A stretch of 64,000 nt of DNA from Saccharomycopsis malanga. Taxonomy: Eukaryota; Ascomycota; Saccharomycetes; Ascoideales; Saccharomycopsidaceae. This document shows, piece after piece, positions 1 to 8,728 of this stretch. The stretch is taken from the NCBI GenBank assembly GCA_004014935.1, contig CP025322.1, positions 2,666,001-2,730,000 of the forward strand. Direction: 5' to 3'. A program made the translations under genes and the position numbers. Position 1 is the first letter of the stretch. Each line of letters opens with the position of its first letter. The notes beneath the pieces are model-generated. The model was not told the DNA's origin. It was given only the letters and a program-made list of their open reading frames with translations, and ran no database searches.

Positions 1-160
1 GAAAAACGACCTGGCAATTTCACCTTTGAGTCGATTATTATCAAAAGGACACGATTGGGCTTTACCAAGTCCCTTTAGCTCGTATATACGACACTGCTAT
101 GTACTGGGCGAGCCAATCATGTTCAAAAGGACATGATTTGGCTCGAAATATAAGATCTTT
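1..160 (+). repeat. SINE-like element, 3' part (copy 1)
   Basis: The stretch carries the family's signature order: a 'gattgggctttaccaagtcc' block, a 'cgtatatacg' block, 'gtactgggc', then 'tcgaaatata'. About 33 bp (110-142) is inserted between the last two blocks and looks like a duplicated internal piece. The 5' end lies outside the window. It is recognised by comparison with the more complete copies at 44647-44945 and 40100-40372. Confidence 0.6.
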
Positions 161-530
161 TAATAAAGAAATCAAATTACTGAAATGATTCGGTTATATA
201 AATTGGCTTGGCGAGTTCTCAAAGGTAATCAAATCCCTGTATATATACATACATATAGCTGAATTCGGGGCAATAAACTTGAAAGGACAGTGCAAACCAT
301 TGATTAATTAATGGATCACTGATCAGCTAGGTTTATATAATTGATAACATTCATACATTTGTGAAACATGTTTGTAGAAATATCGATTGGTTTAACGTAA
401 TACAATAATCATTTGTAGAAATATCAACTGTTCATTGTAATTGCAAAATCTAAATGAAATTTTATCAGTCATCGTAGCACCAAAATATAATGTCACTAGA
501 ACATCTGACAATACAAACCTAAGCAAGTAT
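161..530. other. Intergenic AT-rich stretch
   Basis: No gene or recognisable repeat is seen here. Short frames in this stretch have no signal of coding. It leads into the tRNA gene at 531. Confidence 0.5.
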
Positions 531-631
531 GTTACAGTGGCCGAGTGGTTAAGGCGATGCCCTGCTATAGTTTGAGCTAAGTGGAGAGGCATTGGGTTTT
601 ACCTGCGCAGGTTCGAATCCTGTCTGTAACG
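531..631 (+). tRNA. tRNA-Ser(GCU) with a 19-nt intron
   Basis: The acceptor strands GTTACAG and CTGTAAC pair perfectly. The D-arm contains TGGCCGAGTGG (A box). The anticodon stem is ATGCC/GGCAT around loop CTGCTA-A, giving anticodon GCT at 564-566. A 19-nt intron (568-586) sits one base 3' of the anticodon, the canonical nuclear tRNA position. A long variable arm, typical of serine tRNAs, precedes the T-arm with B box GGTTCGAATCC. A run of T from 635 on is a strong RNA polymerase III terminator. The 3' CCA is not encoded, as expected for a eukaryote. Confidence 0.93.
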
Positions 632-655
632 TTATTTTTTTTTTTTTTCATACTC
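632..655 (+). terminator. Pol III terminator of tRNA-Ser
   Basis: A T-rich run starting four bases after the tRNA acceptor end includes more than ten consecutive T, sufficient for RNA polymerase III termination. Confidence 0.8.
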
Positions 656-771
656 TTTCATACCTTTATATAGAGCAACTGAAGGGTTTCTGAATGAATA
701 TAATTGTGGTTAAACACAATGGGTTTTTGAATGAATATATCGTGATTAAACACAATATAAAATCATACATT

Positions 772-940
772 TCACGCCCAGTACATTCGTATATACGTGT
801 TATGTCTGAAGGAACCTTGAAAAACTTGGTGGATAAACCCCAATAAGGTCCTGTTAATCATAATTGATTCATCGTTGAGCCTATCAAGTCTTTCTCCTCT
901 CCAAGAGCACTAGCCACTGGGCCATCCGGCCAGCCACGCT
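772..940 (-). repeat. SINE-like element (copy 2)
   Basis: On the minus strand the head reads through a GGATGGCCCAGTGGC box like the family's A-box head. The body then has the 'cacgtatatacga' and 'tactgggcgtgaaatgtatgat' blocks in the family order. The B box is lost. The copy is short and diverged, and no convincing target-site duplication was found. Confidence 0.65.
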
Positions 941-1158
941 TATATTACAAAACGTTATGTATCAAAAAACAATCAAAATTGATTTTTTAATTAAGCAATA
1001 TAGTATTAAAAAGAGAATAAGAAAAAAGTAATGCAGTAAGGTTGCAATTTTAATGAGATGATTATATATAATAACCCACATGTGGCCAAGGGTGTTGCCT
1101 TGATGTTGTAAGACTGTCGATAAATTGATGATATTTTTTACAAATTATTCTATTTAAG
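941..1158. other. Intergenic, 3' side of the VPS54-like gene
   Basis: AT-rich sequence between a SINE copy and the stop codon of the minus-strand VPS54-like gene. It presumably includes that gene's 3' untranslated region. Nothing else is recognisable. Confidence 0.5.
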
Positions 1159-4100
1159 CTACTTTTTCTTTTTACCAGACTTTTTCTTCTTTTTGTTTTG
1201 TTTCTTTCTTGTAGAGTTCTCGTCAGCTTTGGTTGGACTTTTGTCAGTATCTGTAGGAGGTTCTATTGAAGTTTCAACAATTGCTTTCTCAGGGGATGTT
1301 GATTCTTGAGAAACGTTTTGATCTTGTGAGGTTTCAGGAGGGGTTTCAGAATATGGTTCAGAGATTGCAACAGAAGTAGTAGAATCGTCTAATGGATTAT
1401 CGTTCTGTCTAATTTCAACTGGAATGTTGATATCGTTGGTTTTATTAATGGCAATGTGATTTTCTGCATTTTTAGTGAATGGTTTATCCAGATTGGTATT
1501 TGATTCAAATTTTGGATGGCTATTTGATTCATTTCTTGAATCAATATTCGAGTCAATATTCGATTCAATATTCAATTCAATATTCGATTTGATATCTGAA
1601 TCAACATTTGATTGATTTTTTGTTTCATTTATTAATTCAATATTCGATTTGTTTAATTCAACTTTTGAGTCAATATTTGATTTATCATTTATTTCAGATT
1701 CGTTTCTCAATTTAATATTCGAGTCAATCTTCGATTCAATATTCGATTCGATATTTGAATCATTATTTGACTCATTATTTGACTCAACTTTAGACTCATT
1801 TGATTCATCATTAGATTCATTTCTAAGTGATTTAGTATTTAATTCAACTTTTGATTCAATATTTGATTCACTTTTTGATTCAATATTTGGTTCATTTAAT
1901 TCAACTGTTAACCCATTATCTGAATCAGTATTTGATTCAACTTTTGGATCGATATTTGATTTATCGTTAGATTCGTTTCTTAATTCAATATTTGACTCAT
2001 TATTCGATTCAATATTCGGTTCAATATTCGAGTCAATATTCGATTCATTATTTGGTCTGACACTTGAATCAATATTTGACTCAGCTTTAGACTCATTATT
2101 TGATTCATCATTAGATTTATTTCTTAGTGATTTGATATTTGATTCAACTTTTGTTTCATTATTTGATTCAGTATTTGGTTCATTATTTGACCCATTATTT
2201 GGTTTGATATCTGAATCAACTTTTGAATCATTTACTAATCCGCTATTTGATTCATCTTTTGGCTCATCTTTTGGCTCATCTTTTGGCTCATCTTTTGATT
2301 CATCTTTTGACTCATCTTTTGATTCATCTTTTGACTCTACTTTCGAGTCATTCACTAATCCTTTCAGCGACTCATCTTTTAAATCATTCATCTTATCATT
2401 TACTAATTCACCACCCAATGCTTCCCCATTTCTACTCTCTTCTCTTTCAATACCAACCATTTTCGCCTCCATTAAGATATCTTCTCTTGTCTTTATATTA
2501 TTCAAATACTCCCAAAGAACAGTTCCGCATTCTCCATAGCCCGGCACATCGCCTAGCTGAGCTCGAAAATAATCGATATCTTTCAACACGTTCATTTTCT
2601 CAAAGTTGTCATCAAACACCTTGTTTGATTTGAAAAGAATGCTTTTAGAAACGGTTGCAGAGGTGAATTTCTCAAACTCCACTAGAAAAATCCGTTTATA
2701 ATTATTGAAAATCTCCGAAAGAATAAGCACAGATTGCTGTTTGGAAAGATACTTTACCAACACTTTTGCAATGGTATTTGTTTCTTTTACAAGGGTTTCC
2801 ATGTACGGATGGGCTGCTCCGGCCACCGGCTGTTTGAAATCCGTGCTGGCCATTTCCGCAGCGTGATTTGTGGCCCTGTCAACCATGATAGCCACCAATT
2901 TGGCAAAAATGTCGTTTTGGTGGTCCTTGAGCGTCTCCGTAATTGTCTGGAACTCTTCTTCAATGGTCATGCTCTGCTCCTTGTCCAGAACCGGTCTCCG
3001 GAACTCTTTCTTCCCGAGGGTTCGGCTGTTGATCACGCGTATCATGTTGCTGACATACGGCATCACCTGTATCAAAAGTTCGGCCATCTGCGAACAGATT
3101 GCCAAATGCCGCGCCGTAATATGCTTCAATCCCGCCGTTTTTGTAGCATTGGCTCCAAGAATCTGATGCCGCATCTTTATATTAACGATCCGGATAAGAT
3201 CTATCAACGCAAACGGAAATAACGGTTGCCGTTTGCCAACAACTAAATGCAACATTACAAGCTGCCGCACTGAATCTAGAATACTAATTGCCAGTGCCGG
3301 AACTGCAACTTCCGTATCGGTTTCCGTATTGAATTGCTTGACAACAAGCCGTTTAGAGCTCTTTTCGGAGCTCTGTTCCGCCCTCTCTTTGGAACCCTCG
3401 GCAAAATATTCTTCAAATATTACCGCGCTCCACGTTCCAGGCACCAGTTCAAAGTCCCCGCTGCCCGCCTCCACAAGCTCATCAACCAATTGTTGCGCAT
3501 TTCTACGGGCCGGCTCCGCCAATGTGCCCAAATCTTTCCACGCATCTTTCTCAAGACTAGCTAAAACGGAGGTCTTCAACTCGGACGTATACACAGAATA
3601 AAACTCCGAAACCTGCTTGTTTAAAAACCGAGAAAGATACATCGGCTCAGCGCCGAGCGGCCCGCTCGACAAGGTTTCGGTGTCCATAAGAAACATTTTG
3701 TTAACAAGATAAAACCGTATAAACTGTTTGTAATCAAGCTGACTCAAAAGATCGGCCCGGATGCTCAATATCTTGAACATCCGCTTTTGTAAGACCGCTA
3801 AAAGCCGCGTGACCATCGGCAGAAGGTCCAACCGAAGCAAAATGTTCTCTTCGTCCTCATTATCTCGGGCCGAGCTCGGCAAGTATTGAATTTTGTCCAA
3901 ACTCAAATCAAGCAACAACTTTTGGTGACACGACAACCGACGTACAGATTCCGCCAAATTGCAATATATATTCACCAACATAATCTCAAACTCCGTGGCT
4001 GTCATCGCCCGGAGCCCATTAACAAGCCGCTGGTTGCTACTGGACGTATTAGCTACATTCACCATGCTGGACGCGGTTTCGGATTTAAGATCTGTTTCCG

Positions 4101-5826
4101 TTTCCGTTTCCGGCCCGGTCCCCGTCCCGGGATACGGATTTGCTCCTCCGGACAGGTTTCTTGTTGACCGAAACGTGTTGTTGGACGTGTCCAAGGATAT
4201 CAGCAGATCACCGAGGTTGCCCGCGGCGTTACCCCCGGTGAAATCATCCGGTAGATGTTTCTTTATAATACTTTTGAACTCTACAATTACCCGCTCCTCC
4301 AACATTTTGAAGGCCTCGAAAACCACTCCGCACCTCACTAATCCGTATATATATTTGGTTACCGACTGTCGGAACTCCTCCGAGAAGGCCGAATAATCCA
4401 CGTGGTCTCCTCGGTGAGCAACATGGGCCAACAACCGGTTGTTATCGCCGACGTGTACCAAAAGCCGCTGCAAGCTTTGTTGGATGCCGACTCCGTTGAC
4501 AAACAGCTTCAAATCCTCGGCAATACAGTCAGTTAACAAACTGCTTAACGCCGCTCCGATCTTCAGAACCAATTGGGCAAGAAGCGCCCGAAGACTCCTA
4601 ACGGAGTTTAGCGATGATAAATCCGCAATGCTGCGAGGAAACTTGCGTACCTTTCGCACCAACTTTTCGACCGTTTCCCGGCCACTGTAAAACACCAGCA
4701 GGTCCGAATCACCGAGAATCCGCAGCAAATCGGCCTCAAACTTGGTGATGTTGCCGCCGATGAGACATTCGACAAAATCAACCAATCCTAATGCCCCCAT
4801 ATACTCTGCCCGATAGTACAACACCTCCGCGTAGTCGGACACCTTCAACACCATATTGAGCTGCACCATAGCCTGCTCAAGCCGGAGGGAATTCAACAGC
4901 CTCCGGACCGCCCGAAGAACTCCGAGTCCGCCGCCTGACTGCTCCGTCTCTACCCGTCCAAGACCCGCGCCGATCTCTGTCGACAACCGTATACATTTTT
5001 CGGAGTTCTCCGTGATCCGTGTCAACTCATTAAACGTATTGAAAAAGGATCCCGACGACCGCGCTATCTCTTCTATAAGCCGGATTTCCACCACATCCAA
5101 ATAATGCGAAAGCCGACTTGGCAAAACCGTGTCCGTGTCCGCGCCGGCGTCCAAATTCGCATCCGGTACGGTGTCACCGCTCCCACGACTCTTAAAAAAA
5201 GGAGCGCCGACCACTATTGAAAACACGGACGGGTCGTCAAGCCGGAATTCCGGATTGAAAAACACCGGTGGCACCGTCTCCAAGTCGGTGTTGCTTGCAT
5301 CATCTGCAGGCTCTTGAAGCGCCTTAAGTGTGGTCTGTGTCAAGGTGCGATTCAGTTGGAACACCTGAAACTCTTGGCCGATAGACGACAAGTAGTCGTG
5401 GAAATCTGTCTCCTGAACCGTGCCGGCCTTGGCAAGTCTTACGGGCGGAATGTCCTGCACCGTAGGGGGTCCCAACGGAACCGTCATGGTGCGCCGGTTG
5501 ACCGCCACGGCTGTTTTGTTCTTCCGGAGCGGTTCTACGGACGCGACAAGTTCGTATATTGAGTTGGGTCCTAAGGGCGAGTAGGCGGTCGATGCCGCGG
5601 TGTTGCCGGCGCCGCGGGCCCGTCCATACAGACTGTCTGCGGCGGAGCTCGCGGAGACCACGGAGGGGTTCACCGAGTAGCTGTTGTTAAGATCACTGAC
5701 AAATGAAAAGTTTGATAGAGAATCAAACGAGTTGCGGTTAGAATTGAGAACCGAGGGCGACCCTATATTGTAGCCAACGCCTCCGGTTACGATTGACGCG
5801 GCATCATCTTCGTCATCCGATGACAT
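1159..5826 (-). CDS. VPS54: Vps54-like GARP tethering subunit with long repetitive tail
   Basis: A 1555-residue protein. Residues about 239-262 (SHYLDVVEIRLIEEI, then SFF) match the conserved Vps54 N-terminal helical region. Residues about 890-1090 match the C-terminal Vps54 domain (AGLKHITARHLA, then KDHQNDIFAKLVAIM). By family knowledge Vps54 belongs to the GARP complex, which tethers endosome-derived vesicles at the late Golgi. Yeast Vps54 is near 890 residues. The excess here is a Ser/Asn-rich N-terminal extension and a tail of roughly 440 residues, mostly Asn-Ile-Glu-Ser-type four-residue repeats, ending in a run of lysines. The ATG at 5824-5826 opens with an acidic MSSDDEDD. The first about 3.4 kb is GC-richer than surrounding DNA, while the tail is AT-rich and built of 12-bp units. 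Family assignment rests on remembered motifs, not a search. Confidence 0.82.
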   Translation of the reverse strand: MSSDDEDDAASIVTGGVGYNIGSPSVLNSNRNSFDSLSNFSFVSDLNNSYSVNPSVVSASSAADSLYGRARGAGNTAASTAYSPLGPNSIYELVASVEPLRKNKTAVAVNRRTMTVPLGPPTVQDIPPVRLAKAGTVQETDFHDYLSSIGQEFQVFQLNRTLTQTTLKALQEPADDASNTDLETVPPVFFNPEFRLDDPSVFSIVVGAPFFKSRGSGDTVPDANLDAGADTDTVLPSRLSHYLDVVEIRLIEEIARSSGSFFNTFNELTRITENSEKCIRLSTEIGAGLGRVETEQSGGGLGVLRAVRRLLNSLRLEQAMVQLNMVLKVSDYAEVLYYRAEYMGALGLVDFVECLIGGNITKFEADLLRILGDSDLLVFYSGRETVEKLVRKVRKFPRSIADLSSLNSVRSLRALLAQLVLKIGAALSSLLTDCIAEDLKLFVNGVGIQQSLQRLLVHVGDNNRLLAHVAHRGDHVDYSAFSEEFRQSVTKYIYGLVRCGVVFEAFKMLEERVIVEFKSIIKKHLPDDFTGGNAAGNLGDLLISLDTSNNTFRSTRNLSGGANPYPGTGTGPETETETDLKSETASSMVNVANTSSSNQRLVNGLRAMTATEFEIMLVNIYCNLAESVRRLSCHQKLLLDLSLDKIQYLPSSARDNEDEENILLRLDLLPMVTRLLAVLQKRMFKILSIRADLLSQLDYKQFIRFYLVNKMFLMDTETLSSGPLGAEPMYLSRFLNKQVSEFYSVYTSELKTSVLASLEKDAWKDLGTLAEPARRNAQQLVDELVEAGSGDFELVPGTWSAVIFEEYFAEGSKERAEQSSEKSSKRLVVKQFNTETDTEVAVPALAISILDSVRQLVMLHLVVGKRQPLFPFALIDLIRIVNIKMRHQILGANATKTAGLKHITARHLAICSQMAELLIQVMPYVSNMIRVINSRTLGKKEFRRPVLDKEQSMTIEEEFQTITETLKDHQNDIFAKLVAIMVDRATNHAAEMASTDFKQPVAGAAHPYMETLVKETNTIAKVLVKYLSKQQSVLILSEIFNNYKRIFLVEFEKFTSATVSKSILFKSNKVFDDNFEKMNVLKDIDYFRAQLGDVPGYGECGTVLWEYLNNIKTREDILMEAKMVGIEREESRNGEALGGELVNDKMNDLKDESLKGLVNDSKVESKDESKDESKDESKDEPKDEPKDEPKDESNSGLVNDSKVDSDIKPNNGSNNEPNTESNNETKVESNIKSLRNKSNDESNNESKAESNIDSSVRPNNESNIDSNIEPNIESNNESNIELRNESNDKSNIDPKVESNTDSDNGLTVELNEPNIESKSESNIESKVELNTKSLRNESNDESNESKVESNNESNNDSNIESNIESKIDSNIKLRNESEINDKSNIDSKVELNKSNIELINETKNQSNVDSDIKSNIELNIESNIDSNIDSRNESNSHPKFESNTNLDKPFTKNAENHIAINKTNDINIPVEIRQNDNPLDDSTTSVAISEPYSETPPETSQDQNVSQESTSPEKAIVETSIEPPTDTDKSPTKADENSTRKKQNKKKKKSGKKKK
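1490..2400 (-). repeat. 12-bp coding minisatellite inside VPS54-like tail
   Basis: On the coding strand this segment is a degenerate array of 12-bp units encoding Ser-Asn-Ile-Glu/Asp and, near 2250-2340, Lys-Asp-Glu-Ser/Pro repeats. Because the unit is a multiple of three, the frame is preserved. The opposite strand is also free of stops over hundreds of bases, which is a side effect of the repeat. Confidence 0.85.
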
Positions 5827-6420
5827 TATGCTGGACTTTGTGACGTATTAAGGTTGTCAATGGCTGACCGGTGGCTGGTATTATTGGATGGCCACTACTA
5901 AAATTTCCGAACCGGGGTGATGCAAGCATCACATGCGGGAGAGGCAGTAATGCAGTATTCTGTAAGAATCACATTTTTATAATGCAATAATATGCACGTA
6001 TCACATGGCATATTTAAATACTATTGGGTAGTGGCGGAATATGGACGATAATTAAGGGCATAATAATTATGTGTTTAATTAGCTATTATATATATATGAG
6101 AAGTATTTAACAGAGTGTTTTGGTAAATTTTGTTTGAATAGGCCCATGTTTATTTCTTTGAAGGCATGTAGAAAGCTAGATTCGAAAAGGGTGGAGCGTA
6201 AGACCCGCTGATTAGTCACCTGGTTTCAGTTTCAAGTAGTCTAAAACAGCAAGTAACAAATTAGGCTGTTTAGGCTGTCCTTATTGGGAAAGGCTGCGAG
6301 TGTTGACAGCGAAGAAGATATAAAAGTAGGACAAAATCTGGTATATAATTTAGATATAATTTTATTTCTAATCTTTATATAGATTTTGCCAAGATTTAGC
6401 AAACTAAACCGACGTATATA
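5827..6420. promoter_or_regulatory. Divergent intergenic region between VPS54-like and GPI-protein genes
   Basis: About 590 bp separates two outward-facing starts. A TATA-like stretch (tatataattta) lies near 6340-6355, about 65-80 bp upstream of the small GPI-protein ATG. No further factor site can be named with confidence. Confidence 0.45.
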
Positions 6421-6624
6421 ATGAAAGTCACCTATATTGGCAGTTTTGCTGCACTTTGTACACTTGCTGTTGGAGCCAACACGAGTCCTTCAGGCAACGG
6501 GACCATGAATGCTAGTGATTCGTCCAATTTCACACATTCAGAGGTCAATGCTGCGGCACAGGGCCAAGGTTCTGGGTATCTCTATGCTGGGGTGGTTGGA
6601 TTGGCTCTTGCTGCATTTTTGTGA
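6421..6624 (+). CDS. Very small secreted GPI-type cell-surface protein
   Basis: A 67-residue protein with complete secretory architecture. A signal peptide (residues 1-19, hydrophobic core to VGA) is followed by a Ser/Thr/Asn-rich mature segment of about 30 residues with several N-glycosylation sequons (NTS, NGT, NAS, NFT). A C-terminal hydrophobic segment of about 15 residues (YAGVVGLALAAFL) follows a Gly/Ser-rich spacer, as in GPI-attachment signals. The mature anchored peptide would be only about 30 residues. The ATG follows a TATA-like upstream region, which supports expression. No family is recognised. The function is unknown, and a wall-peptide role is an inference from architecture alone. 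Confidence 0.75.
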   Translation: MKVTYIGSFAALCTLAVGANTSPSGNGTMNASDSSNFTHSEVNAAAQGQGSGYLYAGVVGLALAAFL

Positions 6625-6830
6625 GAAAAATGTGGTGTGCTGTTAGATTTATTGATGGTTTGGTTGGACTTTTCAAAGACTTTTTGTAGGATTGATTGTA
6701 GTATGGGTGGTAAAGTTTATTTTGCCGGTTTTTCATCCTATAGTGAGTTTTTATTTTAGATATTTTCATTTATAGTGAGTTTTTATTTTAATATATACAA
6801 GTAGGAACTGAAATGAATATTAAGGAGGGG
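6625..6830. other. 3' region of the small GPI gene
   Basis: Non-coding AT-rich sequence. A near-perfect duplication of about 20 bp (tagtgagtttttattttaga and tagtgagtttttattttaat) lies at 6738-6793. Confidence 0.4.
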
Positions 6831-7647
6831 TTCAAATAGAAAGACGAAACTGGCATGTAATTGACTATTTGACTGACTAAATGATATATGCGAAAATTGA
6901 CTAAAAATTGAAAAACATTGGTTAAAATAATGATTTGAATATTAATGTAAATATCGGTTTAAAGCTTTATTTAAAGATTGAGCTAAAAAGTAATTTAAAT
7001 AGATGACCAAAAGGCCGACGACTGATTTAAAGATTTAATCAAATATTCGTTAACAGATTGATTGAATGATATATTCAAAGAATGAGCTAAAAACTTATTC
7101 AAAAAAATGAACAAAAGGTTGATTTGACAACTGATTGAAAGATTTAATCAAGTATTGATTAACAGGTTGATCAAACAATTGATTGAGTGAGTATAATTAA
7201 CTGAAATATTCAAATATTGATCAAAAGATTGATTAAAAGAGTATCAGAACATTGAAATAGAGAAAGATGTAAACATTTATCAAAAGATTGATTAAACTAT
7301 TATTAAAACATTAACCAAAAGACATATTGAATGATTTATTCGAGAATTGATATGGGGATTGATTTGCAGAGTGATTTATATACTGATTGAATGAATGAGT
7401 GATTCAAATATTGACGTAAATATCGGTTTAAAGATTTATTTGGAAATTTATTTAAAGGATGAATTAAAATAGTGAACAAGAGGTTAATTTGACGACTAAT
7501 AAAAAGATTTGATTACATATTGGTTAACAGATTAATCAAATTACTGATTTACAGACTGATTGACTAAAATTATAATTCAAATATTGATGTAAACGAAACT
7601 GATATGTACTGGGCTTGAAATATATGATATTCTTATTATTATTATTA

Positions 7648-7687
<40 letters not shown>

Positions 7688-8120
7688 GATGCAAATATCG
7701 GTTCAAAGATTTATTTTAAAATTCATTTAAAGATTGAGCTAAAAAGTGATTTGAAGATTTAATCATAAAATGGACTAATTGACTGATTAAATGGTATATG
7801 CGAAGATTGACTAAAAGTTGAAAAACATTGATTAAAAGAATGATTTAAATATTAATGCAAATATCGGTTTAGAGCTTTGTTCGGAGATTTATTTGAAGAT
7901 TTATTCAAATATTGATCAAAAGATTGTTGAACCATTATTATAGAGATGTACTTACAGACTGATTTAAAAATGGCGTGAATATCAATCAAAAGATTGATAT
8001 AGAGGTTGAACAGAGATTGAATAGAGTTCAATAGAGAGTGAATAGAGAGTGAATAAAGATTGAATAGAGATTGATTAAAGACTAATTTAATAGACTCATT
8101 TACAAACTGATTCAATTTAT
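6830..8120. repeat. Degenerate AT-rich repeat field
   Basis: Hundreds of bases are built of variations on 'gattgattaaaagattgattt'. A larger module recurs at least four times, recognised by 'aaatatcggtttaaag' near 6953, 7416, 7692 and 7855. The modules at about 6870-7015 and 7780-7920 align over more than 100 bp (gactgattaaatg, tatatgcga, ttgactaaaa, gaaaaacatt). No coding sequence is supported. A SINE 3' end (7592-7687) is embedded in the field. Confidence 0.7.
7592..7687 (+). repeat. SINE-like element, 3' end with (ATT)n tail (copy 3)
   Basis: Contains 'acgaaactgatatgtactgg', then 'gcttgaaatatatgatatt', and ends in about 60 bp of ATT repeats. The element is 5'-truncated, as is common for elements moved by target-primed reverse transcription. 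Confidence 0.7.
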
Positions 8121-8728
8121 AAATAGCCACTTTCCATCTGTAGTAAAGAGTGGAGTCCAATAAAAGACAATACGGAGGCTTGGCTTTTAAAATTCAAACC
8201 CGTACTATATAATAATCGATATAATCGATATAAGCGTATAAAAGGGTCAGCCAAAGGTTGTAGCCAAAGGTTCAAAAGCAAACAAAAAACATTAAAATCA
8301 TAAGAGTCCAAACAAATTGGCGAAAATCTTTTACGGAAACTTTTAGACGTAAATCTATCGACAATCACGAATGAAAAAATTTTCACTGGCCGATATTACG
8401 GCATCTATAAGCCCATAAAAAGCTGATGGAGACTGCAAAGCGAATAAAGAAAAGCGTAAACTGTAAAGTTTAAACTGTAAAGCTTAAAGTAGAAACAGGA
8501 AAGCCAAGCCAAGGGTGTAGAATAGTGTGTAAAATGACGTTAGAGTGTATATTGATTGAAAAATGTTTTTCAGGTACGCATTTTTCACCGATGATGGTCT
8601 AAAGTATATAGGCTGGGTATTGAAAATTTGGAATAAAAGTGTTAGTATTGGTATTGGTATTGGTATTACTATTGTTGTAGCATTATACAAGCCCATACAG
8701 TTGGTGTTGAAGCAACCTGTTATTGAAT
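8121..8728. promoter_or_regulatory. Upstream region of the ArfGAP gene
   Basis: Non-coding between the repeat field and the ATG at 8729. It includes short internal repeats (ataatcgatataatcgatat near 8210; ttggtattggtattggtatt near 8647). No factor site is assigned. Confidence 0.4.

Noticed and set aside
1649-2633. Long open frames on the plus strand opposite the VPS54-like gene
   Set aside because: They are by-products of the 12-bp coding repeat, giving Phe-Asp-Ser repeats without start context or any family similarity.
8723-8728. Upstream TTG or GTG in-frame starts for several genes (8723, 16160, 25219, 27704, 38723, 40415, 49793, 55391)
   Set aside because: Yeast nuclear genes start almost always at ATG. 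The first downstream ATG was used, and in several cases it gives a clear signal peptide or N-terminal motif.
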